Positions 36,158 to 45,374 of a stretch of DNA of 64,000 nt are shown here, in pieces. Below the pieces are notes generated by a model, which saw only the letters and a list, made by a program, of their open reading frames with translations, searched no databases and was not told the DNA's origin. The number at the start of each line of letters is the position of its first letter. The stretch's first letter is position 1. This stretch comes from Methanomethylovorans sp041447285 (lineage in GTDB: Archaea > Halobacteriota > Methanosarcinia > Methanosarcinales > Methanosarcinaceae). Both the position numbers and the translations under genes were made by a program. The stretch spans positions 62,001 to 126,000 of the forward strand of contig NZ_JBGMEB010000006.1 in the NCBI RefSeq assembly GCF_041447285.1, in the 5' to 3' direction.

Positions 36158-37519
36158 TCATCTCTTAGGCCAAATACTCAAAAACAATTTAAAACTTATA
36201 TCTTCAATGCAAAGTATCTCATTACCTACAAGGATTTCAAATCCCTTCTTTACTGCAGAACTAACCTGTTTGCCCATGGAGCATGAAGTCAGTCTATCTT
36301 TCAAAATTGAACGAGCTTCAGGATATTTTCTGTATACTTCTGCCACATAGGTACCATTTTCAATATAGAACGTAAAAACATCTTCTGCATTCTCATATTT
36401 GTCTTTGAAGCTCTCAGCATGTTTATGGACCCATACGGGAGGCCCTCTATGCTTGCGCAAGGCCGGGAGTGTGGAAGCCATAAGCTCCAGTACTATTACT
36501 GTTTCTTGTCCTGACCATGATCCTTTATTAAGAACCTTAAATTCATGCTCTTCCAGTAATGCAGCAACTGCAAGCTCCATCTTATACAGTTGTGGATATA
36601 ACACGTCCTCTACAACATCAGGTGTTTTGAACGAGATAGCAATGAAATCGGTTCCGCGTGCCTTAAATCTTTCCAGTAATTCTGTGTCAGTCAGTGGTAC
36701 TTTGGGTTTAGAGAAAAAGAAATCCCCTGTAGGGGAATGTACAAATTTTCTGCACGAATCAATGAACATGCAGAACTTGTCTAGCGAAAGAGCAGCAGCA
36801 ACATTGCGTTTAGGGTCAGTGGGGTCTACTACAACAAGTGGCTCAGCATGTTGTATATTCCCATGAGAGTTTAGGTCTATATATGTTCCAGGCTGCCATT
36901 CGCAAGCTGAAGTGATAGCATTATCAAAAGAACCATATTTAATCACAAGTAGTTCTGTAAGATATCCTGAAAAACCTTGAGTTCTCAGTTCAGAACCATA
37001 CACGCCTATTCCTTTCATGAACTGTTTCAGCATCAATACTTCTGTCTCAAGTCCATGTATATTCTTTTTTACAAATTCATTATGGAAAGGTGTTCTATCA
37101 ACTGCGGATCTGATACATGCGGCTGAGTCAACCCTGAAACAGGGGACGATATCCACATCGAATCCTCTGTATCTCATATTTACGTAAGGGTGCTCTGCAT
37201 AGCGCTCTTCAAAACTCTCAGATTCTTCAGCTATCTTTCTAGCAATAGCCAGTCCTTTTTTTTCAAGTTCTTCACGGCTGGCATCTTCTGGAAACATAAT
37301 AAAAATGTCCAGGTCATGTGTACCTGATATCCAGGTATTTCTGGCAGCTGAACCCACAAGGTTTGCGGATATATCTTTCAAATCCATTGAAAAGGCTATG
37401 AGCTCTACCTTTTTTACAAGCAGTTCTGCTATCTCTTTGAGGTAAGCTCTTTCTTCGGGTTTTGGGCTTATCCTTTCAAGAACGGCTTCTTTTAATTCTT
37501 TTAGCATATCGTTTTCCAT
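36158..37519 (-). CDS. cca: CCA-adding tRNA nucleotidyltransferase, archaeal class I
   Basis: Adds or repairs the 3' CCA of tRNAs; the tRNA-Ser gene in this window does not encode CCA, so the enzyme is needed. The nucleotidyltransferase signature is LVGSAARNTWISGTHDLDIF, with the catalytic DLD pair and a third Asp in YRGFDVDIVPCF. The length (453) and archaeal C-terminal region fit class I. ATG 37519 (MENDMLKELKEAV) is chosen over ATG 37567 because the extra 16 residues lack family resemblance; 37507 is a further option. It follows proB on the same strand after a 71-base gap. Confidence 0.92.
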   Translation of the reverse strand: MENDMLKELKEAVLERISPKPEERAYLKEIAELLVKKVELIAFSMDLKDISANLVGSAARNTWISGTHDLDIFIMFPEDASREELEKKGLAIARKIAEESESFEERYAEHPYVNMRYRGFDVDIVPCFRVDSAACIRSAVDRTPFHNEFVKKNIHGLETEVLMLKQFMKGIGVYGSELRTQGFSGYLTELLVIKYGSFDNAITSACEWQPGTYIDLNSHGNIQHAEPLVVVDPTDPKRNVAAALSLDKFCMFIDSCRKFVHSPTGDFFFSKPKVPLTDTELLERFKARGTDFIAISFKTPDVVEDVLYPQLYKMELAVAALLEEHEFKVLNKGSWSGQETVIVLELMASTLPALRKHRGPPVWVHKHAESFKDKYENAEDVFTFYIENGTYVAEVYRKYPEARSILKDRLTSCSMGKQVSSAVKKGFEILVGNEILCIEDISFKLFLSIWPKR

Positions 37520-37590
37520 AAAAGCCACTTTGTATCCTATGGAGCTGCCTATATTCTCTTTATGCAATCAAAATGGTTTAAAAACAGTGT

Positions 37591-38721
37591 TTAGACCAAT
37601 CCTATATTCTCTTTTTTGATCACATGGTTGTAATTCTTATACCCAAGGATATCGGCTATCTGGTTAGTCTGCTGACCCTTGATCTTTGATAGCTCGCTTG
37701 ATGAGTAATCGGTAATGCCTTTTGCAAAGACTTCTCCATTGGATTTTATTTCGATGATGTCCCCTCTTCTAAAATCGCCGTTGACATTGGTTATTCCGGA
37801 AGGCAAGAGACTCATGCTGTTTTTAATAGCTTCTTTTGCGCCTTCATCAACTTCCACAGAACCACAGGCTTTTGATAACAATATCCAGCGTATCCGGTTC
37901 TTTGGAAACTCTTTGTTCGCCAAAAACAGTGTGCCCAATTCTTCTCCATTCAACAATCTGAGAAGTACATCCTTTTCTTTGCTGCTGGCTATTATTGTAT
38001 GACAACCAGCAAGACTGCATATCTTTGCAGCTGTTATTTTGGTTCTCATTCCACCCACACCTTTAAGGCTTGTAGGCTTTCCTCCATAGCTTTCTACCCG
38101 GGGTGTTATCTCTTCTATGAGATGAAGTAACTTGGCACCATGGTTAGTATGTGGGTTCTTATCATAGAGTCCATCAATATCGGAAAGTATTATTAACATG
38201 TCAGCTTCTGTCTTGCTGGCAACCATAGCAGAGAGCTTGTCGTTGTCGCCAAAAGTAGCTTCAATTTCATGCACGCATATGGGATCATTCTCATTGATTA
38301 TAGGAATAACACCATAGCTAAGAAGCGTGTGCATGCTGTTCCTGAGGTTCAGGTATGTGAGACGGTTAGAAAAAGACTCATATGTGAGGAGCAGTTGGGC
38401 GACCTTAAGTCCATATTTATTGAACGCTTTACTCCATTCTTGCATGAGCACACTCTGGCCAACTGCAGCAGCAGCTTGTCTTACGGGAATTTCTCTTGGC
38501 CTTGAATCGAGATCCAGGACATCTACTCCCAGTCCAATAGAGCCTGAGCTTACAATTACTGCTTTCTTGCCAGTATTATGCAGTGTAGAAACCTGTGAAG
38601 CTATGGAGTCCAAAAAAGTAGGGCTGAGTTTACCTTCATCCTGATTTATGGATGTGGTACCTATTTTCACGACTATCTTGTTTATATCGCCTAAAAGCTC
38701 TTTTCTAGTGCTCAAGAACAT
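37591..38721 (-). CDS. proB: Glutamate 5-kinase with PUA domain
   Basis: First step of proline synthesis: ATP-dependent phosphorylation of glutamate. The amino acid kinase fold starts INKIVVKIGTTSIN, with VIPIINENDPI and the lysine-binding GVGGMRTKITAAKI typical of the family. A PUA domain occupies the last 90 residues (GSVEVDEGAKEAIKNS onward). Length 376. It lies 15 bases downstream of proA, forming a proA-proB unit. Confidence 0.94.
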   Translation of the reverse strand: MFLSTRKELLGDINKIVVKIGTTSINQDEGKLSPTFLDSIASQVSTLHNTGKKAVIVSSGSIGLGVDVLDLDSRPREIPVRQAAAAVGQSVLMQEWSKAFNKYGLKVAQLLLTYESFSNRLTYLNLRNSMHTLLSYGVIPIINENDPICVHEIEATFGDNDKLSAMVASKTEADMLIILSDIDGLYDKNPHTNHGAKLLHLIEEITPRVESYGGKPTSLKGVGGMRTKITAAKICSLAGCHTIIASSKEKDVLLRLLNGEELGTLFLANKEFPKNRIRWILLSKACGSVEVDEGAKEAIKNSMSLLPSGITNVNGDFRRGDIIEIKSNGEVFAKGITDYSSSELSKIKGQQTNQIADILGYKNYNHVIKKENIGLV

Positions 38722-38736
38722 TGCCTCTGCCTTATT

Positions 38737-40092
38737 TTACTTATCTTGTATCACATCTGAAAGCAGTTTGTCAAGCTTCTTGTGTGTGAAGTTCTTTGCT
38801 GATGGCCCTACATAATCTGCAACTTTGTCGCCTTTTCCTATGAGCACATATTTGTATATCATAAGCCCTTCCATGCCCACAGGTCCTCTGGCATGGATCT
38901 TGTTAGTGCTTATGCCCACTTCAGCTCCTTTTCCATATCTGAAACCATCTGCAAACCTTGTAGATGCGTTGATCATGACGCTTGATGAATCAACTAATTC
39001 TGCAAACTTTCTCCTCTTCTTTTGATTTTCAGTAACTATAGCGTCAGTGTGATGTGAACCGTATGTATTGATATGTTCAATGGCCTCGTCTATGGAATTC
39101 ACAATTTTTATGGACAAAACTAAGTCATTGTATTCTGTAGTCCAATCTTCTTCCACAGCATGTACCAGCTTCTTAATGAAGTCTATGTGTTCCAATATGG
39201 CAAAGGATGCTTTATCGCAGCGTAGCTCGACGCTTGCACCATCAAGCATTTGAGCCATTTTTGGCAGGAATTTCTCTGCGATTTTTTCATGCACAAGTAA
39301 TGTTTCCATTGCATTGCAGACTGCAGCGTATTGAACTTTTGAATCAAAACAGATCGTGTAGGCTTTTGCAAGATCTGCTTCATCATCGACGTACACATGA
39401 CAAATGCCATCTGCATGACCTAATACTGATATCTTTGTATTATCCTGGATGAATTTCACAAAAGCATTGGATCCCCTTGGAATAAGCAGGTCAATATAGT
39501 CATCCATTGCAAGAATATCCATTACTTCTTCCCTTGTCTCCATGAGCTGGAATGCTCCCTTTGGCATCCCTTCAACATTCTCTATGGCTTCTACTAAAAT
39601 GTTGAATATGGCTTTGTTTGAGTTAAGCGCCTCGCTTCCACCTTTGAATATAGTGGAATTACCGCTTTTTAGACTAAGTGCCATGATCTGGGGAACAACA
39701 TCCGGTCTGGCTTCAAATATCACGCCTATCAATCCTATTGGGCAGCTTACTTGATATAACTCTAAACCATTATCCAGCTCCAGAGCGCTCATTGTTTTTC
39801 CAACGGGGTCTTCGAGCTTTATTACATCTCTGATGCCAGCTATCATTCCGTCTATCTTACTGTTGTTGACCTTAAGCCTGTCTACCATTGCCTGGGACAG
39901 TTCACCCTTTCTTTGGGCTTTCTCAGCAGCTTCCAGGTCCCTTTTATTAGCTGAAAGTACGATTTGCCTGTTTGCATCCAGTGCTTTTGCCATTTCTTCA
40001 AGTGCATGGTTCTTTAGATCAGTACCCACACTTGCAAGTGTAATCGACGCTTTTTTTGCTTTGCTTACCTTTGCTTCTATGTCTGTAACCAT
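38737..40092 (-). CDS. proA: Gamma-glutamyl phosphate reductase
   Basis: Second step of proline synthesis: NADPH reduction of glutamyl-5-phosphate to glutamate semialdehyde. An aldehyde dehydrogenase fold of about 451 residues with the catalytic Cys in KVQYAAVCNAMETLLVHEK and the motifs GVIFEARPDVVPQI and RGPVGMEGLMIYKY. ATG 40092 is preceded by AGGTGG eight bases upstream; an in-frame GTG at 40104 sits inside that ribosome site. It is the first gene of the pro unit. Confidence 0.94.
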   Translation of the reverse strand: MVTDIEAKVSKAKKASITLASVGTDLKNHALEEMAKALDANRQIVLSANKRDLEAAEKAQRKGELSQAMVDRLKVNNSKIDGMIAGIRDVIKLEDPVGKTMSALELDNGLELYQVSCPIGLIGVIFEARPDVVPQIMALSLKSGNSTIFKGGSEALNSNKAIFNILVEAIENVEGMPKGAFQLMETREEVMDILAMDDYIDLLIPRGSNAFVKFIQDNTKISVLGHADGICHVYVDDEADLAKAYTICFDSKVQYAAVCNAMETLLVHEKIAEKFLPKMAQMLDGASVELRCDKASFAILEHIDFIKKLVHAVEEDWTTEYNDLVLSIKIVNSIDEAIEHINTYGSHHTDAIVTENQKKRRKFAELVDSSSVMINASTRFADGFRYGKGAEVGISTNKIHARGPVGMEGLMIYKYVLIGKGDKVADYVGPSAKNFTHKKLDKLLSDVIQDK

Positions 40093-40280
40093 AACTCGAA
40101 CCACCTAAGCTTATTTCCAAAGAGGGGGTGTATCATTATATTTAGACTATAAACTATGTGATATTGCAATTAGTTCTTAAGCCTTATACTTATCGATTAT
40201 AGGTCTCCATGTAAAAATCTGTATCATATGAATGATCCAATCATTACTCTACTTTTATCCTCAATCTCCACACTTTTAGA

Positions 40281-40288
40281 TATATTTA
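40281..40288 (+). promoter_or_regulatory. TATA box for iorAB
   Basis: TATATTTA about 45 bases before iorA, predicting a short leader containing the GGAG ribosome site near 40316. It lies in the 233-base divergent spacer shared with proA. Confidence 0.45.
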
Positions 40289-40325
40289 TCAATAATTGTC
40301 CTGTTAGAGGTAGCAGGAGATTGAC

Positions 40326-42131
40326 ATGAGCACACGTGAATTCATGCTTGGTAATGTTGCAATAGCGCGCGGCATCATCGAAGGAGGTGGCCAGGTGATA
40401 GCTGGTTATCCGGGTACACCTTCTTCAGAGGTCATAGACACTCTGGCAGCAATGGAAAAAAGGGATTTCTATGTTGAATGGTCTGTGAACGAAAAGGTGG
40501 CTTTTGAAGTAGCTGCTGGAGCTGCTATTGCAGGTGCCAGATCTGTAGTCACCATGAAGCATGTGGGGCTTAATGTAGCTTCGGATCCACTCATGACTCT
40601 TTCTTATATGGGAGTCAAAGGTGCAATGATAATTATATCTGCAGATGATCCTTCATGCCATTCTTCGCAGAACGAGCAAGACACCCGGAAATATGCTCAG
40701 TTCGCACTGATGCCCTGTTTTGATCCTTCTACTCCTCAGGAAGCAAAGGATATGATTCCGGATGCTTTCAGGCTATCCAATAAATTCCAGGCAGCTGCTA
40801 TTTTCAGGCCTACTACCCGCATTTCTCATGGGAAGTCCGATGTGGAATTAGGGGAGATAACCTCTGAAAAACCAACGGTAAAGTTCGAAAAGATGCCGGA
40901 AAGATGGATCATGATGCCAAAGAATGCAAGAGCAAGGCATCCGTATGTACTGCAGGTATATGAGGACATAAGAAAAGAACTTGATGATTCTCGATGGAAT
41001 CAGCTTGAACTTAAGGCCGGGTCAAAGCTTGCTATAATTTCTTCAGGGGTAGCTTCGGTCTATGCCAGAGAGGCTATGAAAAGATGTGGACTTGATGCCT
41101 CTTTCCTGAAAATATGTGCATATCCTGTTCCTGAGAGTAAGGTTACCAGCATATTGGAACATGCAGACAAAGTGCTTGTAATAGAAGAACTTGAACCCGT
41201 TGTAGAGGATGAAGTACGCATTATGGCACAGAAGCATGGTATCAATGTGGAGATACTGGGGAAATCAGAGGGGCTTGTTCCCAGGCATGGAGAACTTAAT
41301 GTTGATATCTGTATGGATGCTATCTCTAATGCGTTCGGACTTCCTGCTGTTTCGCAAGCAGCCACAAATCTGGATATGGAACTTCCTTTGCGTCCTCCGG
41401 TGTTGTGTCCGGGGTGCTCTCATAGAGCTGCTTTCTATGTTATGAAGAAGGTTTTTGGTAAGGATGGCATTTATCCCAGTGATATTGGTTGCTACACTCT
41501 GGGTGTGCAATCGGGTGCTGTAGATACCACTTTATGCATGGGTGCAAGCATAACTATGTCTTCAGGTATCTATCATGCGGGTGAGGATCATCCAGTATGC
41601 TGTTCTATTGGTGACTCCACCTTTTTCCATACAGGAATGAATGGACTGCTTAATGCAGTATATAATAAGGCGGATATCACAGTAACTATTATGGACAACC
41701 GGATCACTGCAATGACCGGCCATCAGCCGAATCCCGGAATGGGCAGGACAGCGGTTGGGGAGTCCACGGTAGCAGTGTCAATTTCAGAGATATGCCGTGC
41801 TCTTGGAGCAAAATTTGTGGAGGAGACTGATCCTTATGATCTGGCATCCACAGAAGATGTGTTCAAGCGTGCCAGGGATTTCAAGGGTACATCTGTTGTG
41901 ATTACAAGGCAGCCATGCGTAATTGATTTGCGAAGGTCAGGAGTCAAAAAAGCGATGTTCTCTGTAGATACGGAGAAATGTACTGGATGCAAGGCATGTG
42001 TAAGGTTCGGATGTCCCGCAACCGAATTTGATACGGAGATTAAGCGTGCGAGGATCAATAATATGTGTACAGGATGTGGTGTATGTGCCCAGCTATGTAA
42101 GTTTGGAGCGATCACGGAGGTGAAGAAATGA
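40326..42131 (+). CDS. iorA: Indolepyruvate:ferredoxin oxidoreductase alpha subunit
   Basis: A 601-residue subunit of the enzyme that interconverts aryl pyruvates and aryl-acetyl-CoA with ferredoxin. In methanogens it can run reductively to make aromatic amino acids from aryl acids. The N-terminal pyrimidine domain carries GYPGTPSSEVIDTLA, the central ThDP domain PVLCPGCSHRAAFYVMKK and CSIGDSTFFHTGMNGLLNAV, and the C-terminal ferredoxin domain CTGCKACVRFGCP and CTGCGVCAQLC. Start at 40326 with GGAG upstream. It overlaps iorB by four bases. Confidence 0.93.
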   Translation: MSTREFMLGNVAIARGIIEGGGQVIAGYPGTPSSEVIDTLAAMEKRDFYVEWSVNEKVAFEVAAGAAIAGARSVVTMKHVGLNVASDPLMTLSYMGVKGAMIIISADDPSCHSSQNEQDTRKYAQFALMPCFDPSTPQEAKDMIPDAFRLSNKFQAAAIFRPTTRISHGKSDVELGEITSEKPTVKFEKMPERWIMMPKNARARHPYVLQVYEDIRKELDDSRWNQLELKAGSKLAIISSGVASVYAREAMKRCGLDASFLKICAYPVPESKVTSILEHADKVLVIEELEPVVEDEVRIMAQKHGINVEILGKSEGLVPRHGELNVDICMDAISNAFGLPAVSQAATNLDMELPLRPPVLCPGCSHRAAFYVMKKVFGKDGIYPSDIGCYTLGVQSGAVDTTLCMGASITMSSGIYHAGEDHPVCCSIGDSTFFHTGMNGLLNAVYNKADITVTIMDNRITAMTGHQPNPGMGRTAVGESTVAVSISEICRALGAKFVEETDPYDLASTEDVFKRARDFKGTSVVITRQPCVIDLRRSGVKKAMFSVDTEKCTGCKACVRFGCPATEFDTEIKRARINNMCTGCGVCAQLCKFGAITEVKK

Positions 42132-42718
42132 GTTCTGCAGGAATTTCACTTTTTGATCTGGTAATAGCTGGTGTAGGTGGCCAAGGTACTATCCTTGCTT
42201 CAGATATAATTGGCAAAGCTGCTGTAAAGGAAGGGCTTCCGGTGATGGCGGCTGAGACTCATGGTATGGCGCAAAGGGGTGGTTCTGTTGTCAATCACTT
42301 AAGGATTGGCTGTGAATTTGGTTCCCTTATTTCTTTGAAAAGTGCCGATGCTTTGCTTGCCCTTGAGCCAAGTGAGGCATTAAGATATATTGAATATCTG
42401 TCGGATGATGGTATTGTCATTATTAATACTGAGCCTGTATTGCCTGTTACTGTAACTTCGGGTCTTTCGTCCTATCCTGATGTTGAGAATATTATTGACT
42501 ATCTTGAACAGAGATTTACTGTAAAGGCTTTTAATGCAGTGGAACTTGCTAAACAGGCTGGCCATGTCCAATCCATGAATACTGTCATGATAGGAGCAAT
42601 ATCTAAATACTTGCCGTTGTCCAAAGATGTGCTGATAGAATGTGTAAGTCAATCGGTACCTAAGAAAACAGTGGATATTAACATTAAGGCTTTTGAACTA
42701 GGTCATCTTCAAGCATGA
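42128..42718 (+). CDS. iorB: Indolepyruvate:ferredoxin oxidoreductase beta subunit
   Basis: A 196-residue gamma-type (POR) domain subunit, with VIAGVGGQGTILASDIIGK at the N terminus and ETHGMAQRGGSVVNHLRIG, which positions CoA. The length is normal. The ATGA overlap with iorA suggests coupled translation. A T7 tract right after the stop (42721-42727) is a probable oligo-T termination signal. Confidence 0.92.
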   Translation: MSSAGISLFDLVIAGVGGQGTILASDIIGKAAVKEGLPVMAAETHGMAQRGGSVVNHLRIGCEFGSLISLKSADALLALEPSEALRYIEYLSDDGIVIINTEPVLPVTVTSGLSSYPDVENIIDYLEQRFTVKAFNAVELAKQAGHVQSMNTVMIGAISKYLPLSKDVLIECVSQSVPKKTVDINIKAFELGHLQA

Positions 42719-42926
42719 CCTTTTTTTACATATTCATATTTTTAATTTAAATTACTATTTTTCCATTTCACTCTCCAATTAAGGTGTAAGGTGAACGATT
42801 ATATATGTGAAGATACATTTGTTTCGTATACCTTCATTAGTCAGAAGTTCAATACTTCTCTGCGTGGAAGCTAAATTAAGGACTATTGTTCTAATTATCT
42901 TTCGCTATCTTTTCTCATGCAAAGGT

Positions 42927-42934
42927 TTTATATA
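42927..42934 (+). promoter_or_regulatory. TATA box for the ribosomal protein cluster
   Basis: TTTATATA in an A/T-rich setting, the strongest box in the 613-base spacer. It predicts a transcript start near 42960. Confidence 0.45.
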
Positions 42935-43118
42935 TGTATTTGTCTATCTAAGCGCAACGATAGAGATGGGTATGTAAGGTTTGCCTTGCATATCGCAATG
43001 AAATTAACTACGTGTGAAAAAGTCGGATTTAACATGTGATGTTCGGGGCCTCTTCAAGAATGCCCTCCTGCTTGCGGAAACGTCTGCAGGGACATAAGGT
43101 GTTTAAATCGTTCTGGAG

Positions 43119-43268
43119 ATGACCACTGTAGGGATGTCTGCTATATTCTCACTTGTAGAGGGCAGTGTACTGCTACTTTGCGGTTGTACAGCAGCTGGCA
43201 GCACAATTGCCAATTACACAACTAGTGTGTGTATCCTGATCCCAGTGGCACTTGGACTTTTTGCATGA
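43119..43268 (+). CDS. Possible 49-residue hydrophobic leader ORF upstream of rpl3
   Basis: ATG 43119 opens a 49-codon frame ending at TGA 43266-43268, with two hydrophobic stretches (SAIFSLVEGSVLLLCGCTA and a C-terminal VCILIPVALGLFA). GGAG sits immediately before the first ATG, too close for normal initiation; a second in-frame ATG at 43134 is about 15 bases from it. It could be a small membrane peptide or a chance frame in the leader. I do not recognise it. Confidence 0.2.
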   Translation: MTTVGMSAIFSLVEGSVLLLCGCTAAGSTIANYTTSVCILIPVALGLFA

Positions 43269-43331
43269 CCCATGCTATCAGCAAGAAAGTTGAACGGCCA
43301 AATCTAACAAATATAGATCGGGAGAATAACA

Positions 43332-44345
43332 ATGGCACATGGACACAGACCAAGGCGAGGATCACTCGCGTTCAGTCCTCGCATAAGAGCACAAAGCCCC
43401 ATACCACGTTACAGGTCATGGCCGGTATCAGAAACTGGAATAAAACTCCAGGATTTCGCTGGTTACAAGGTCGGTATGACTCATGTGGTAATCATCGATG
43501 ATACCAAGAACAGCCTTACAGAAGGTCTTGAGATTACAGTACCTGTTACAGTGATCGAAACACCAGCTATTAAGGTGGCTGCTATAAGGGCTTACACAAA
43601 AGATAACAACGCTGAGCGCGCAATTGCAGAAGCTTGGAGCTTAGAACTTGACGAGAGTCTTGCAAAGACTATAGCAGTTCCAGTAAAACATGATACTAAT
43701 GCATCTTTAGGGAAGATCGAGCAACTTATGAACAATGGTACAGTTTCTGATATAAGGGTAGTAACTTATACTGTGCCAAAAAGCATTTCAGGTGTTCCTA
43801 AGAAGAATGCTGACATAATGGAAACTGGAATAAGCGGTGCAAATGTCAAGGATAAATTTGAGTACGCAAAGTCTATCCTCGGCAAAGAAGTCCGCGTAAG
43901 CGATGTTTTCAAAGGTGGCAGTTTAGTGGACGTAGCTGCTATCACAATAGGTAAGGGTACCCAGGGTCCGGTTAAAAGATGGGGTATCATGCTTCAGAAA
44001 GGTAAGCATTCCCGTCAGGGAAGCCTAAGGCAAATTGGTACACTTGGTCCTTTCAGGCCTGCACATGTGAGCTGGAGAGTTCCTCAGTTGGGTCAGACTG
44101 GTTACCACCAGAGGACTGAATGTAATAAGCGCATCTTCAAAATAGGTACAAATCCTGAGGAGATTAACCCCGTTGGAGGGTTCATAAACTTTGGTCTTGT
44201 GAGGAACGATTACGTGCTTATTAAGGGTAGTGTGCCAGGTCCTTCCAAGAGGCTCATCAGGCTACGTGAACCAACCAGAGCGAAAGTATCTGCTATGGGT
44301 GAACCCCAGATAGTTCACATAAGCACACAGAGCAAGCAGGGGTGA
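43332..44345 (+). CDS. rpl3: Ribosomal protein uL3
   Basis: Large-subunit protein of 337 residues, archaeal/eukaryotic type, beginning with the basic arm HGHRPRRGSLAFSPRIRAQ that reaches towards the peptidyl transferase centre. The later signature KGTQGPVKRWGI with KHSRQGSLRQIGTLGPF surrounds the central extension. GGGAG lies seven bases upstream of ATG 43332. It is the first gene of a cluster of more than 20 translation genes. Confidence 0.96.
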   Translation: MAHGHRPRRGSLAFSPRIRAQSPIPRYRSWPVSETGIKLQDFAGYKVGMTHVVIIDDTKNSLTEGLEITVPVTVIETPAIKVAAIRAYTKDNNAERAIAEAWSLELDESLAKTIAVPVKHDTNASLGKIEQLMNNGTVSDIRVVTYTVPKSISGVPKKNADIMETGISGANVKDKFEYAKSILGKEVRVSDVFKGGSLVDVAAITIGKGTQGPVKRWGIMLQKGKHSRQGSLRQIGTLGPFRPAHVSWRVPQLGQTGYHQRTECNKRIFKIGTNPEEINPVGGFINFGLVRNDYVLIKGSVPGPSKRLIRLREPTRAKVSAMGEPQIVHISTQSKQG

Positions 44346-44350
44346 ATTAA

Positions 44351-45118
44351 ATGGCTAAAATCAATGTAATTGGGATTTCTGGTAATCCAAAAGGTGAGAT
44401 CTCCCTGCCTGAGATTTTCAATGAGTCATACAGGCCGGATCTTATCAAGAGGGCAGTGCTTGCATCTCAAGCTAAGAGATATCAACCCTATGGTCCTCGC
44501 TTATATGCAGGTATGGAGACTTCAGCAGTATCCTGGGGTTCAGGACGCGGTGTAGCACAGATACCAAGGATTGTCACAGGTAGCCGTGCAGCCAGAGTTC
44601 CTCAGGCAGTTGGTGGAAGAGCAGCACATCCTCCAAAGCCAGAAGCCGACAGGACTGAAAAAGTAAACAAAAAGGAAAGAAGACTCGCTATCCGCTCAGC
44701 TGTTTCAGCTACGGGTAATGTGGAACTTGTAAGGGCACGTGGTCACAAGTTTGAGCAGAGCATCCAGCTACCTTTAGTAGCAGAAAATGCATTGCAGGAT
44801 TTGACCAAGACCAAAGAAGTTGTGCAGTTCCTTAAAACGGCAGGTGTATTCGAGGATGTCCTTCGTGCAAAGGAAGGCAGGAACATCAGAGCCGGTAAGG
44901 GAAAGCTTAGAGGAAGAAGGTACAAGAACAGAAAGAGTCTGTTAATAGTAGCTGATGAAGGCAGCGCATTGTTTAATTCTGCAAGGAATCTTGCCGGTGT
45001 GGATGTCGTTTCAGTTGATTCTATAAGCACTGAACTGCTGGCTCCAGGTACTCATGCAGGCAGACTAACCATATGGACAGAATCTGCTATAGCAGCTTTG
45101 GAGGGTATGTTCGTATGA
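44351..45118 (+). CDS. rpl4: Ribosomal protein uL4
   Basis: A 255-residue archaeal uL4. The internal loop (SAVSWGSGRGVAQIPRIVTG through VGGRAAHPPKPEADR) is the extension that lines the peptide exit tunnel. The C-terminal part has GKGKLRGRRYKNRKSLLIV. It overlaps rpl23 by four bases. Confidence 0.96.
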   Translation: MAKINVIGISGNPKGEISLPEIFNESYRPDLIKRAVLASQAKRYQPYGPRLYAGMETSAVSWGSGRGVAQIPRIVTGSRAARVPQAVGGRAAHPPKPEADRTEKVNKKERRLAIRSAVSATGNVELVRARGHKFEQSIQLPLVAENALQDLTKTKEVVQFLKTAGVFEDVLRAKEGRNIRAGKGKLRGRRYKNRKSLLIVADEGSALFNSARNLAGVDVVSVDSISTELLAPGTHAGRLTIWTESAIAALEGMFV

Positions 45119-45363
45119 CAACAATAAATTATCCGTTCATCACAGAAAAAGCCATGATGTTACTGGAAAACAATAAACTCCAGTTCATTGTCAACAGAAA
45201 GGCAACTAAGGGCCAGATCAAGTCCGAAGTCATGAAGATGTATGGCTTTAATGTTGTATCTGTTTGCACAATGAGTACTATGAATGGCCAGAAGAAAGCC
45301 ATTGTGACCTTCAGTGAGACCGATGCTGCTCACGAGATCGCCACAAGGATTGGACTGATGTGA
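45115..45363 (+). CDS. rpl23: Ribosomal protein uL23
   Basis: An 82-residue tunnel-exit protein that docks SRP and nascent-chain factors. It starts at ATG 45115 (MTTINYPFITEKAMMLLE), overlapping the rpl4 stop as ATGA; a longer reading from 45073 would lie inside rpl4 and lacks family resemblance. It ends with TRIGLM. Confidence 0.94.
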   Translation: MTTINYPFITEKAMMLLENNKLQFIVNRKATKGQIKSEVMKMYGFNVVSVCTMSTMNGQKKAIVTFSETDAAHEIATRIGLM

Positions 45364-45374
45364 GGTGACTAACA

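Larger units (their letters stand above)
42719..43331 (+). other. 613-base region: promoters and long leader of the ribosomal protein cluster
   Basis: No gene longer than 60 codons is convincing. It starts with a T7 tract that may end the iorAB transcript. A TATA-like ATTATATAT lies near 42798, a 6-bp hairpin (AGAAGT/ACTTCT) at 42843-42859, and the best TATA box at 42927-42934. If transcription starts near 42960, the rpl3 leader is about 370 bases, unusually long for an archaeal mRNA. I could not fit tRNA, SRP RNA or RNase P RNA signatures to it. Confidence 0.5.

Noticed and set aside
43020..43330. SRP RNA, RNase P RNA or tRNA in the rpl3 leader
   Set aside because: I searched by eye for their conserved cores (SRP helix 8 loops, RNase P P4, tRNA T-arm) and found none.
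43229..43501. 90-codon frame overlapping the start of rpl3
   Set aside because: Most of it is an alternative frame of rpl3, which has the proper ribosome site and family sequence.
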